DNA from: Chloroflexota bacterium
GTDB taxonomy: Bacteria > Chloroflexota > Dehalococcoidia > Tepidiformales > Tepidiformaceae
DNA: 61,509 nt
NCBI GenBank assembly: GCA_026702615.1
Contig: JAPPBY010000027.1
Span: 1 to 61,509, forward strand
Reading direction: 5' to 3'
The notes below the pieces were generated by a model. The model made no database searches and was not told the DNA's origin. It saw only the letters and a program-made list of their open reading frames with translations. This document shows positions 34,093 through 42,301 of this stretch, one piece after another. Both the position numbers and the translations under genes were made by a program. Each line of letters begins with the position of its first letter. Position 1 is the stretch's first letter.

Positions 34093-34919
34093 GCCGTCTG
34101 ACGCGTGCCCTTGGCTTTGGGAATGGTGACAGCCGCTCCCGCCCGAGCGCCGACTCGCCCAAGGTGCGGCGCATCCGCGAGACCATGCGCTGGCGCGGCT
34201 ACGACCTCAGCGAATACACCGACGAGCAGATCGCGACCGTCAGCGCCCGCTTCCCCAACGATATCTCCGAGGACGGTGAGACGACCGAGGACGGTCGCCG
34301 CGCCCTTGCCGCCGCTCTCGAGCAGGGCGACTTCGCTCCGGCGCCCGAGCCCCCCGCCCCCGAGCCTGAGCCCGCGGCGGAGGCGCCTTCCGCATCCGCC
34401 TCTGCCGAGGCCTCCCCGCCCCGCGAGGATCCGCGCCGCCCCCAGGCCGCGCCCACCTCCGCCCACCGCACTGCCCTCGGCATGCCCACCCTCCCCGAAC
34501 GCTTCTTCCATGTGTTCGGTGTCCATGCCTGGCGGCCCCTTGGTGGCGAGGACGGCAAGCAGATGCAGTGCGTCGGCTGCGGTCAGATGCGCAACGAGCC
34601 CATCCCCTTCCGTCCCCCAACGCCGCCACCCCCACCCCCGCCACCCCCGCCCCGCGAGGACCCGATCTCGCGCCGCGAACCACCGCCCTCCCCCCTCGAC
34701 GACCTCTCCAACCTCGGCGATCGCGACCGTGATCGCGAGCGTGACCCCATGGGCCGGCCGACCCAGCGGCCGCAACGTCCTCCGGGCCAGCGCCCCGACT
34801 CGGCCTGGGACTTCTTCATGGGGCTCCCCTGGTGGTCGAAGCTGCTGGCCATCTTCATCGCCATCCAGGTCATCCTCTTCATCGTCTCCGCCGTCGCCGG
34901 CGGTGGCGGTGGCGGCTAG
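34089..34919 (+). CDS. Pro-rich, C-terminally membrane-anchored protein, unknown
   Basis: A 276-residue protein. The first ~75 residues look folded (KVRRIRETMRWRGYDLSEYTDEQI), then an acidic Pro/Ala linker, a short Cys module (HVFGVHAWRPLG, CVGCGQM), a run of ten prolines, an Asp/Arg-rich stretch, and a single C-terminal membrane segment (SKLLAIFIAIQVILFIVSAV) ending in glycines. This suggests a tail-anchored protein with a cytoplasmic domain. The family is not recognised. ATG 34089 overlaps the upstream short ORF stop. Confidence 0.7.
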   Translation: MSRLTRALGFGNGDSRSRPSADSPKVRRIRETMRWRGYDLSEYTDEQIATVSARFPNDISEDGETTEDGRRALAAALEQGDFAPAPEPPAPEPEPAAEAPSASASAEASPPREDPRRPQAAPTSAHRTALGMPTLPERFFHVFGVHAWRPLGGEDGKQMQCVGCGQMRNEPIPFRPPTPPPPPPPPPPREDPISRREPPPSPLDDLSNLGDRDRDRERDPMGRPTQRPQRPPGQRPDSAWDFFMGLPWWSKLLAIFIAIQVILFIVSAVAGGGGGG

Positions 34920-34940
34920 GGACGCTGGCGGGAGTCATCG

Positions 34941-35402
34941 GTGATTCGTTACGAGGACATCCACCACATCGCCTTCGTGGCCTCCGACCTGCAGCGCGGC
35001 ATGGAAGAGGTCGGCGAGGTCTACGGGGTCTCCTGGACCACGCCCCGTCACCTCGAGCTTCCCGTGCGCGACTCGCGCGGCGACCGCACGCTCAACCTCT
35101 CGGTCGTCTACTCGCAGGAGGGGCCGCTTTTCCTCGAGGTGCTGCAGGCCGTCCCGGATTCGGTCTGGGCCCTCACGCCCGGCTCGCATCTCCACCACAT
35201 TGGCGTCCACGTCGATGACGTCGAGGCTGAGATCGAGCGGCTCGAAGGGCTCGGTCAGGCAATCGAGGCGGCCGGCATTGGCCCAGGTGGACGGCTGAAC
35301 AGCTGGGCCTACCTCCAGAGCGAGCAGGCACTGCGCGTCGAGATCATGGACATCAGCGGCCGTGAGGCCACGGCCCAGTGGGCCCGGGGCGAGATCGAGT
35401 AG
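34941..35402 (+). CDS. VOC-superfamily protein
   Basis: A 153-residue VOC-fold protein. Metal-ligand-like segments are IHHIAFVASD at the start and HLHHIGVHVDDVEAE in the middle, with a C-terminal LRVEIMDIS. This pattern fits methylmalonyl-CoA epimerase/glyoxalase-like proteins, but substrate is unknown. GTG 34941 is 21 bases after the preceding stop. It converges on the MFS gene eight bases downstream. Confidence 0.8.
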   Translation: MIRYEDIHHIAFVASDLQRGMEEVGEVYGVSWTTPRHLELPVRDSRGDRTLNLSVVYSQEGPLFLEVLQAVPDSVWALTPGSHLHHIGVHVDDVEAEIERLEGLGQAIEAAGIGPGGRLNSWAYLQSEQALRVEIMDISGREATAQWARGEIE

Positions 35403-35410
35403 TTTCCCCT

Positions 35411-36727
35411 CTACTCGAGCCGCCGCAGCCGCGGCGACGCCACCATGATGAACGCCGCGATTCCCACGAGGCCGATGGCCAGCGCCCCCATTGCGATGTC
35501 GATGCCGGCCCGCTCCGCGACCACGCCGATGACGAACGCCCCCAGCGCCATCATCCCCGGCTGCAGCATCATCAGCGCCATCACGCGACCCCGGAACTCG
35601 TTTTCCACGTAGGAGTGCAGCAGGATCTGGCTAAACGCCTGCCGTCCCGCCGTGCCGATTCCGACGAACACGATCGCGATGACGGCGAACCAGAACGCGG
35701 TCGAGCCCGCGAGCAGAATCAGCGACGCGCCCAGCCCGACCACGCTCAGCAGCAGTAGCAGGCCCCGGCGGCGCTCCGGCAGCGAGGCGATGACGAGCGC
35801 CCCGAAGAGCGCCCCGCCCCCGCTCACTGCCGTCAGCAACCCCAGCTCCACCGGTCCGCCGTCGAGCACGTCCTTCACGAAGCCCGGGAGGAGCTGGATG
35901 TAGGGCATCGCCAGGAAGGCGCTCAGCAGCGTCACGGCCAGCACGATCAGGATGGTCGGGTCGTGGCGCACGTAGACGAACCCGTCACGCAGGTCGCCAA
36001 GCCCGCCCCGCGCCGAACCGCTCGAGGCGGCCTCCTGGCGAGGCAGCATCGCCAGGGTCACCATCGCGAAGAAGTACGTGCCGGCCATGACCATGTAGAC
36101 GGGCCCGGCGCCGATGACGCCGCCACCGGCCGCGGCCGCCAGGAAGCCCGCCGCTGCAGGCGCCAGCACCCGCATCAGGTTCATACCCGCCGAGTTGAGC
36201 GCGACCGCGTTCATCAGCAGGTCGCGGCCCACAACCTCGGGAATCATCGCCTGCCGTGCGGGCATCATCAGCGCCATCGTGATCCCCTGCAGGGCCCCGG
36301 CGGCGAACAGGTGCCACAGCACGACAGTGTCCGTGAGGATGAGGATGCCCACCCCCAGGGCGGTCAGGACGGAGACGAACTGCCCCACCTGGAGCACCAC
36401 CTTCTTTGGCGCACGGTCCGCCAGCACGCCGCCGAGGACGCCGAGGAAGAGCATGGGCAGGGCGGAGGCGAGCGCGATGCCGCCCAGCGCTGCGAACGAG
36501 CCCGTGATTTCGAACACCACGTACCCGCGCATCACGAGTTGGATGTTCATCCCAGCCATCTGGCCGAGCATGGCCAGGTAGAACCAGCGAAAGTCGCGCT
36601 CCCCGAAGGAGGCGAACGTGGGCAGGGCGGCTACGCGAGCGGTAACCGGATTGGAGCGGAGAGCGGACCCGGCGCGCGTCGTACCTGTCGACTGCGCCAA
36701 GGGGCCTCCCGTGCGCGGGAGGCGCAC
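35411..36727 (-). CDS. MFS transporter, EntS/MFS_3 type
   Basis: A 438-residue major facilitator protein of the MFS_3/EntS-like group with about twelve membrane segments; GGVLADRAPKKVVLQVGQ is the A-motif. The typical FASFGERDFRWFYLA opening begins about residue 37. The start is uncertain: GTG 36727 lies inside a hairpin that probably ends the upstream transcript, so a shorter TTG start is possible. Substrate unknown. Confidence 0.85.
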   Translation of the reverse strand: MRLPRTGGPLAQSTGTTRAGSALRSNPVTARVAALPTFASFGERDFRWFYLAMLGQMAGMNIQLVMRGYVVFEITGSFAALGGIALASALPMLFLGVLGGVLADRAPKKVVLQVGQFVSVLTALGVGILILTDTVVLWHLFAAGALQGITMALMMPARQAMIPEVVGRDLLMNAVALNSAGMNLMRVLAPAAAGFLAAAAGGGVIGAGPVYMVMAGTYFFAMVTLAMLPRQEAASSGSARGGLGDLRDGFVYVRHDPTILIVLAVTLLSAFLAMPYIQLLPGFVKDVLDGGPVELGLLTAVSGGGALFGALVIASLPERRRGLLLLLSVVGLGASLILLAGSTAFWFAVIAIVFVGIGTAGRQAFSQILLHSYVENEFRGRVMALMMLQPGMMALGAFVIGVVAERAGIDIAMGALAIGLVGIAAFIMVASPRLRRLE

Positions 36728-36752
36728 ACCCTCACGCTAAGGTGAGGGTGTG
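36725..36752 (-). terminator. Strong hairpin after PEP-mobile-domain gene
   Basis: An 11-bp perfect stem (36725-36735 with 36742-36752) and a six-base loop, transcribed after the gene ending at 36808. It has no U-run and overlaps the proposed MFS start. Confidence 0.5.
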
Positions 36753-36766
36753 GGAGAGGCAAGCAG

Positions 36767-36796
36767 CAGGCGGCGCGCCTCTCGGTGCGCCGCCTG
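36767..36796 (-). terminator. GC-rich hairpin directly after PEP-mobile-domain gene
   Basis: A 10-bp perfect stem (36767-36776 with 36787-36796) with a ten-base loop, 11 bases past the stop codon at 36808. Lacks a poly-U tail; may act as a terminator or mRNA-stabilising structure with the second hairpin. Confidence 0.5.
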
Positions 36797-36807
36797 TCGT
36801 GTTGGTG

Positions 36808-38538
36808 CTAGGGCTCGACCGTCACCGTGCCCGTCGAGCCATCGATCGTGACCGTGGCCCCGTCCGGGATGAGCGACGTGATGCCCCGGATCTGCGCGAC
36901 AGCCGGAATCCCGAACTCGCGCGCGACCGTGGCGGCGTGACTGAGGATGCCGCCCGTCTCCACCACGACGCCCGCCGCGGGGATGAAGAGCGGCGTCCAC
37001 GCCGCGTCCGTCACCGGCGCGACCAGGATCTCGCCGGGCTCTAGCATGGTGCTGACGGCCGCTTCGGCGCTCTCGATGACGCGCGCCTTGCCCGTCGCCG
37101 AGCCCGGGCTGATGCCCAGCCCCTCGTAGCTCGCCGAGCTGACCGCTTCCGCGGCCACTCTCGGGATCAGCTCGACCGGCCACTCGAACATGACCGGCAG
37201 CTCGTGCTGCTGCATCCGGGCGAACTCGTCCTTGCGGCTGGCGATGCTCGCCTTCGCCTCGGCGGCGTCGAGGTTGCCCTCGGCGGCGGCTTGCAGCTCC
37301 GGAAGCCGCAGGAACCACACGTCCTCGGCGTCATCGAGAGTGCCACGCTCGACGAGCCGTTTGGCAAGCTCGACAACCGGCGGACGCTGCGTGCGACAGG
37401 CCCGCGCCCAGTTCGCCTTGCTGCTCTCGCGGCCCCGGTTCATCGTCTGCGCGTGGTACAGGGCCTGCCGGTACTCGTCCAGCACCTCTGCCGGCAGCTT
37501 CGACTCGATCTCGCGCTCGACTTCCTCACGCGCGGCCGCCTGTTTGCGCTCCAGCTCGTGTGGGTCGCGCTCGGGCGGCGCGTTCAGGTCGGCCTGGATG
37601 CTGCTCAGGACGAAGTTTGGCGCCTCGTTCCAGGTCCGGTACGAAGGATTCGTCTCGTTCTGGCCGCGGAAGCCGAGCTCCTTGATGAACTCGGCGTACT
37701 CGGCCGCGAACGCCTGCCAGTCCTCGTTGGGAGGACTCGCGAGGTTCGCCAGGAGCCCGTCCGGGGTCAGTGATGCGAACTCCGTCGCGAGCGCCGGCCG
37801 CGCCGCGATGAAGCGGCTCAGGTCCCAGATTGCCTTCGCCGGGAGAGCGCTCTCGACGTCCGTCAGCCCGCTCGTAATCGTGTTCGCCCACTCCGGCGGG
37901 TGGTCGGGGATGTGCTCATCAAGGATGGCTCCGACCACGCTCGTGTACTCGCCGCCGCCCACCGAGTTGAAGTAGTGCGCCATGAAGATCCGTCCAGCCA
38001 GCTCGGTACCGGCGTCCAGCGCCTCGGTGAGCTCGGCCTCGCTGGCCGCGCTCCAGTCCCGATCGAGCGAGTCCCGGTAGGCCTTCTTGCAGATTTCGCG
38101 ATTCCGGTCGCGGATTTCCACTGAGCTCTCCCACTTCTCGGTGATGGCCGCGCGCGCGGCGATGGCGCGCTCCTCATCCCCGTGGGCCTCACTCGTGAAC
38201 TCTTCCTCGCCGCCCTCGAGGAACTGCTTCAGGAAGTCGCTTCCTTCGCCCACCGAGTAGAGCGCCGTGAACGCCATGTTCAACCCGAAGTTGATGACGA
38301 AGCGCCCCCCGATGAAGGGCAGGGTCGTCGCCACGGGCGGTTTCGGGATCTCCAGCAGGTCGGTCGTGCCGAAGGTCTCCATGACCCCGTAGTTCCAGAC
38401 ATAATCCCACTCGCGCCAGATATCGGCGGCCAGCGGCTTGGTCACGCCCGGGAGCACCTCCGCGGCGTTCGCCGTGGTGTAGTTCCCGTGCACGGTGTCG
38501 TGGTGGCTGTCCCAGCTGCAGTGAAGCTCTTCGCTCAT
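36808..38538 (-). CDS. PEP-utilising mobile-domain protein lacking ATP-grasp
   Basis: A 576-residue protein whose C-terminus is the swivelling phosphohistidine domain of PEP synthase/PPDK/rifampicin phosphotransferase: GGILSHAATVAREFGIPAV, with the phospho-His at about residue 534. No N-terminal ATP-grasp domain or PEP-binding barrel is visible; the first ~480 residues are helical and acidic, with a region (EFIKELGFRGQNE) like the substrate-linked domain of related proteins. It resembles the split subunit arrangement of phenylphosphate synthase, so a partner supplying the ATP-binding domain is expected. ATG 38538 lies behind AGGAGGGAC. Confidence 0.8.
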   Translation of the reverse strand: MSEELHCSWDSHHDTVHGNYTTANAAEVLPGVTKPLAADIWREWDYVWNYGVMETFGTTDLLEIPKPPVATTLPFIGGRFVINFGLNMAFTALYSVGEGSDFLKQFLEGGEEEFTSEAHGDEERAIAARAAITEKWESSVEIRDRNREICKKAYRDSLDRDWSAASEAELTEALDAGTELAGRIFMAHYFNSVGGGEYTSVVGAILDEHIPDHPPEWANTITSGLTDVESALPAKAIWDLSRFIAARPALATEFASLTPDGLLANLASPPNEDWQAFAAEYAEFIKELGFRGQNETNPSYRTWNEAPNFVLSSIQADLNAPPERDPHELERKQAAAREEVEREIESKLPAEVLDEYRQALYHAQTMNRGRESSKANWARACRTQRPPVVELAKRLVERGTLDDAEDVWFLRLPELQAAAEGNLDAAEAKASIASRKDEFARMQQHELPVMFEWPVELIPRVAAEAVSSASYEGLGISPGSATGKARVIESAEAAVSTMLEPGEILVAPVTDAAWTPLFIPAAGVVVETGGILSHAATVAREFGIPAVAQIRGITSLIPDGATVTIDGSTGTVTVEP

Positions 38539-38569
38539 TCTCGTGTCCCTCCTGAGGGCTGCCGGGGCG

Positions 38570-39346
38570 CTAGTAGGCGGCGGTTCCGCCGTCGACCGAC
38601 CAGAGCGCGCCCGTGATCCCCGAGCCGACATCGGACGCCAGCAGCACCGCCACCGCGCCCACTTCCTCGACGGTGTTCATGCGCTTGATCGACGACTCGC
38701 TGGAGAACTGCTCGACCATCTCGTCGTAGGTCAGCCCCATGGAAGCGGCGGCGGCGGCCCCGCTCTCACGCACGATGTCCGTCTCGATCAGCCCCGGGCA
38801 GATGGCGTTCACGGTGATGCCTGTCGTGCCCACTTCCTGGGCTGAGCTCTTCGTGAGCCCGTTGATCGCGTGCTTCGCGGCCACGTAGGCGGCGATGCCG
38901 GGCTTGCCGTGCTTCCCCTCCAGCGAGGAGATGTTGATGATGCGCCCGCTTTCCTGCGGAATCATGTAGCGGAAGGCGTGCTTGATCCCCCAGAACGTGG
39001 CCGACAGGTTCCACAAAATCGTGTGGTCCCACGCCTCGTTCTCCATCTCGGCGACGGGAGCGAAGCCGGAGCTGCCGCCCGCGTTGTTCACGAGGATGTC
39101 GATGCGCCCGTAGCGCTCGACTGTCCCGTCGACGAGCCCCGAGATGGTCGCCTCCTGCGTCACGTCGCCGGCGATGAAGTGGGCCTGGTCGCCCGCTCCC
39201 ATCTCCTCCAGCGCCCGCGCGCCCTTCTCCTCGCTGCGACCGTTCATGACGACGCTCGCGCCCTCGGCGATAAACGCTTCCACGATGCCCCGACCGATGC
39301 CCCGGGTCCCTCCGGTAACTGCCGCGACCTTGCCTTCCAGCTTCAT
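38570..39346 (-). CDS. SDR family oxidoreductase
   Basis: A 258-residue short-chain dehydrogenase, cofactor motif TGGTRGIG at residues 12-19, NNAG near 88, active-site YVAAK near 155 and NAICPGLIETDI typical of FabG/3-hydroxyacyl dehydrogenase-like members. ATG 39346 has an AGGAGG site eight bases upstream. It lies 31 bases upstream of the PEP-mobile-domain gene in the same direction and probably shares its transcript. Substrate unknown. Confidence 0.9.
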   Translation of the reverse strand: MKLEGKVAAVTGGTRGIGRGIVEAFIAEGASVVMNGRSEEKGARALEEMGAGDQAHFIAGDVTQEATISGLVDGTVERYGRIDILVNNAGGSSGFAPVAEMENEAWDHTILWNLSATFWGIKHAFRYMIPQESGRIINISSLEGKHGKPGIAAYVAAKHAINGLTKSSAQEVGTTGITVNAICPGLIETDIVRESGAAAAASMGLTYDEMVEQFSSESSIKRMNTVEEVGAVAVLLASDVGSGITGALWSVDGGTAAY

Positions 39347-39492
39347 CACACCCCTCCTGGAGTTCATGGTGATACGCCCCGCGGCCATTGCCGCAGGGCC
39401 GACGGCGAAGCTTAACGACACACCCCGCGCAAGCGCCACCGCAGACAGGTCGGTGTCACGAAACGGACGGGGTAATTCGGGGGCGCGGCCGG

Positions 39493-39498
39493 TACGCT
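39493..39498 (+). promoter_or_regulatory. -10 box TACGCT, leaderless start
   Basis: TACGCT is six bases before ATG 39505, leaving no room for a Shine-Dalgarno. The surrounding 158 bases between this gene and the divergent SDR contain nothing else I can name. Confidence 0.5.
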
Positions 39499-39504
39499 TG
39501 CTCC

Positions 39505-41583
39505 ATGCCGCTTGTTCCCTCCCTGAGGCTCATCGGCCTGGCAGCACTTGCGGCCGCGATGCTCGCCGCTTGCGGTGGTGAGCCCCCCACACCGTCGCCC
39601 ACTCCGCCGACAACGCCCTCGCCCACCGAGACACCCACCGCTCCGCCGCCCACGTCCACCCCGACCGCCGCTCCAACCACCACCTCATCACCGACCGCTA
39701 CCCCAACAGAGGCGTCGTCAGCCACTCCCTCTCCAACGCCGACAACCCCCACCACGGCTACGCCGTCCCCCACTCACCAGCCCACCGCCACTCCCTCCCC
39801 GGCCCCCGATGAGCCTCCAGAACCCGTCGAGCCCGCCTCCCCTGCCTCCCCGGTCCAACCCCGCCTCCCCCAGTCCCCCGTGTTTGACGGCCCACCCGGC
39901 GTCTACACCGACATCACCGTTGGCGCGACCCACGCCTGCGCCCTCACACAGGACAGCGAGGCAGTCTGTTGGGACATCGAGAGCGCCCATGCCTGGGATA
40001 CGCCACCCGGCCCCTACACCTTCATCGAAACTGATGGAGACGAGACCTGCGCTATCACCGACGAGGGCGTGATTGTGTGCTGGGGGAGCGGCGGGGGACC
40101 GATACCTGAGGACAAGTCGGATCCCTCTCACGACGCGCCCCCGGGCCAGTACATTGCCTTCAGTTGGGAAGTCTGGGTCTTGAATTATGAGGGGGACCGC
40201 TCTACCTACTCTTGTGCGGTTAGGGAGGGGGGCGAGGCCGTCTGCTGGGGGTCTTGGGCCAGCGCAAGGCCTGACCCGCCTGCTGGACCGTTCCTCTCGA
40301 TCAGCGGGCCGAAGTCCTTCGGTGCCTTGGGAGGCGAGTGGGACGAGATATGTGCGCTAAGCACGGTGGGGGAGGCTGTCTGCTGGGGTACCTTCAACCG
40401 TGAATACTCCGTGAGCCGCGAGCGGTACGGCGAAGTCGGGTTTGTCGAGGTGGGAGTCACTCGGTACGCCGCTCTCTGCGGGCTGACGACCGACGGGAGG
40501 TGGACCTGCGGACCCGATGAGCCTGATGTCCGCTACACGGCGATTTCGACCGGGGGCCTGCACGATTGTGGAATCACCGAAGATGGAAAGGGGGTCTGTC
40601 TCGCCGCATCGAGTCGTTGGTGGCAGGGAGACCTCATGGCGATGATGCCACCCGATCCCTCCCCCGGACGATATGTGGATATCAGCGGTGGCGATGGCTT
40701 CGGGCACCAGGGGGATACCGCCTACGCCTGCGGGCTCACGGAAGCTGGTGGAGCTATCTGTTGGAAGAACGTGGTGAACAGGGTCGCTCCGCTCGATCCA
40801 GCGCCACCCTATGTGGCCGTCAGTGATGGATACGGCCACACGTGCGCTCTGACGGAAAACGGGGAAACCCACTGTTGGGGCTGGAACAACTTTGGCCAGC
40901 TAGACATCCCCCAAGGCCGCTACAAGGCTATTGGCGCCGGCCGAGCATCTACGTGTGCCCTAACCGTGGAGGGGGAGATGGTGTGTGTGGGGCCGGACGC
41001 CCCCTGGGACGTGCCGGCTGGTTCCTACATCTCCATCAGCATGAGAGGCGCCACTGTCTGTGCACTGACGGAGGAAGGAGCCCCAGTCTGCTGGCATCTG
41101 GGCAGCCTCTTCGAAACGCCAGCCGGACCGTTCGCGAATATCAGTGTGTCCCACGAAGCGGGCGCGTGTGCCCTTTCTGAGGGTGGCGAGGTCTCGTGCT
41201 GGTCCTCCTGGGAGGCACCGCATGTGCGGGAGGGCCTCTACCGGTACCTCAGCGACCCGTGCGCGATCACCGAGGGTGGCAAAGTCGTTTGTTGGGGGGG
41301 CTCGCAGCTTGGGCGGAGTCTGCCGACGGGTGAGTTCGTGGCCATCAGCATGGGCAGCGGTCACGGCTGTGCACTCACGGTCACGGGCGAAGCACAGTGC
41401 TGGGGCGTCTTCGAAGTAGTCAGGGGCGCTCCGGACTACGGCTCTGTCGATCCTCCGCTCGCCGGCGGCTTCACGGCCATTTCCTCCTCCCCATACCGTG
41501 CGTGTGGGCTGACCGACACCGGCCGTGTGGTGTGCTGGGGCGACAGCGAGTACGAGGAAGTGCCTTGGTGGTCCTATGAATAG
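39505..41583 (+). CDS. Lipoprotein with RCC1-like Cys-paired repeats
   Basis: A 692-residue exported lipoprotein: signal peptide with lipobox LAAC (C23), a low-complexity Pro/Thr/Ser linker (about residues 26-125), then about fourteen ~40-residue repeats. Each has a strand with C-[AG]-[LIV]-T near the middle and a second Cys followed by Trp (CALTENGETHCWG is a clear copy), the pattern of RCC1/BLIP-type beta-propeller repeats with a disulfide per blade. Likely a surface-displayed propeller for ligand or protein binding. Codon use after the linker is less C-rich than in its neighbours, so recent acquisition is possible. It overlaps vanZ tail-to-tail by 10 bases. Confidence 0.85.
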   Translation: MPLVPSLRLIGLAALAAAMLAACGGEPPTPSPTPPTTPSPTETPTAPPPTSTPTAAPTTTSSPTATPTEASSATPSPTPTTPTTATPSPTHQPTATPSPAPDEPPEPVEPASPASPVQPRLPQSPVFDGPPGVYTDITVGATHACALTQDSEAVCWDIESAHAWDTPPGPYTFIETDGDETCAITDEGVIVCWGSGGGPIPEDKSDPSHDAPPGQYIAFSWEVWVLNYEGDRSTYSCAVREGGEAVCWGSWASARPDPPAGPFLSISGPKSFGALGGEWDEICALSTVGEAVCWGTFNREYSVSRERYGEVGFVEVGVTRYAALCGLTTDGRWTCGPDEPDVRYTAISTGGLHDCGITEDGKGVCLAASSRWWQGDLMAMMPPDPSPGRYVDISGGDGFGHQGDTAYACGLTEAGGAICWKNVVNRVAPLDPAPPYVAVSDGYGHTCALTENGETHCWGWNNFGQLDIPQGRYKAIGAGRASTCALTVEGEMVCVGPDAPWDVPAGSYISISMRGATVCALTEEGAPVCWHLGSLFETPAGPFANISVSHEAGACALSEGGEVSCWSSWEAPHVREGLYRYLSDPCAITEGGKVVCWGGSQLGRSLPTGEFVAISMGSGHGCALTVTGEAQCWGVFEVVRGAPDYGSVDPPLAGGFTAISSSPYRACGLTDTGRVVCWGDSEYEEVPWWSYE

Positions 41584-42161
41584 ACACCCTGGTCCCTACC
41601 CCGTGCCCGCCGCCGCGCCCATCCCAGCGCGACGCTTGCCCCCACCGCCAGCGCCCCCGCAAGCACGTTGAAGAGGATGTCCCACGGGTCGAAGACGCGG
41701 CTGGGCACGGCCAGCTGGAGGCACTCGTCGAGCAGGCCCACCGCCGATGTCGCCAGGATGGCGACGACCGCTGGCGCGGGGACGCGCCGGCCCTGGCCGG
41801 CCCGCTCCGCAAGGGCCGCGTACACGAACACGCCCAGCACCCCGTACTCGATGAGGTGCGAGCGCTCCTCCAGGACTGCGATACGGAGGAACACCAGCAG
41901 GTACACCGCCGCAATGCCCACCGCGACCGCGATCTCCAGGCGACCCGGTCGGGCCCAGACCCCCTGCAGGACGGCAGTCGTCCCCACGAGGAGCATGCAG
42001 AGGAGGAACAGCCCGGCGCTGAGCGCCTCCTCCAGCGCATCGAGATCGCGGAGTGCCTCCGCCAGCTGACCGCCCACTCCCAGCGAGGCGAAGATCGCCG
42101 CTACCACGGCCAGCGTCCACAGCCACAACCGCCGCTCGCGACCCGAGGAGAAGAGAGGCAT
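41574..42161 (-). CDS. VanZ-like membrane protein
   Basis: A 195-residue membrane protein of the VanZ family: EERSHLIEYGVLGVFVYAAL and LLDECLQLAVPSRVFDPWDILFNVLAG carry the conserved acidic/Asn residues, with about five membrane segments. Family function is poorly defined; the name derives from teicoplanin resistance. ATG 42161 has TATAGT eight bases upstream. The 3' end overlaps the RCC1-like lipoprotein gene. Confidence 0.85.
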   Translation of the reverse strand: MPLFSSGRERRLWLWTLAVVAAIFASLGVGGQLAEALRDLDALEEALSAGLFLLCMLLVGTTAVLQGVWARPGRLEIAVAVGIAAVYLLVFLRIAVLEERSHLIEYGVLGVFVYAALAERAGQGRRVPAPAVVAILATSAVGLLDECLQLAVPSRVFDPWDILFNVLAGALAVGASVALGWARRRARGRDQGVYS

Positions 42162-42169
42162 GGCTGGCG

Positions 42170-42175
42170 ACTATA
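42170..42175 (-). promoter_or_regulatory. -10 box TATAGT, leaderless start of vanZ-like gene
   Basis: TATAGT (five of six -10 matches) is eight bases before ATG 42161; no Shine-Dalgarno. Confidence 0.55.
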
Positions 42176-42301
42176 GGGCCGGCGCCGGAAACGCTCGCCC
42201 CGCCGCCAACTCCTTGTGGGGCCTGCCCCTATCCCGTACTGTCATCCCTACAAGGGCGCGCCACGCGTTAGCGCAGCCGCGCCCGCTCCGGGAGGCGCGA
42301 C

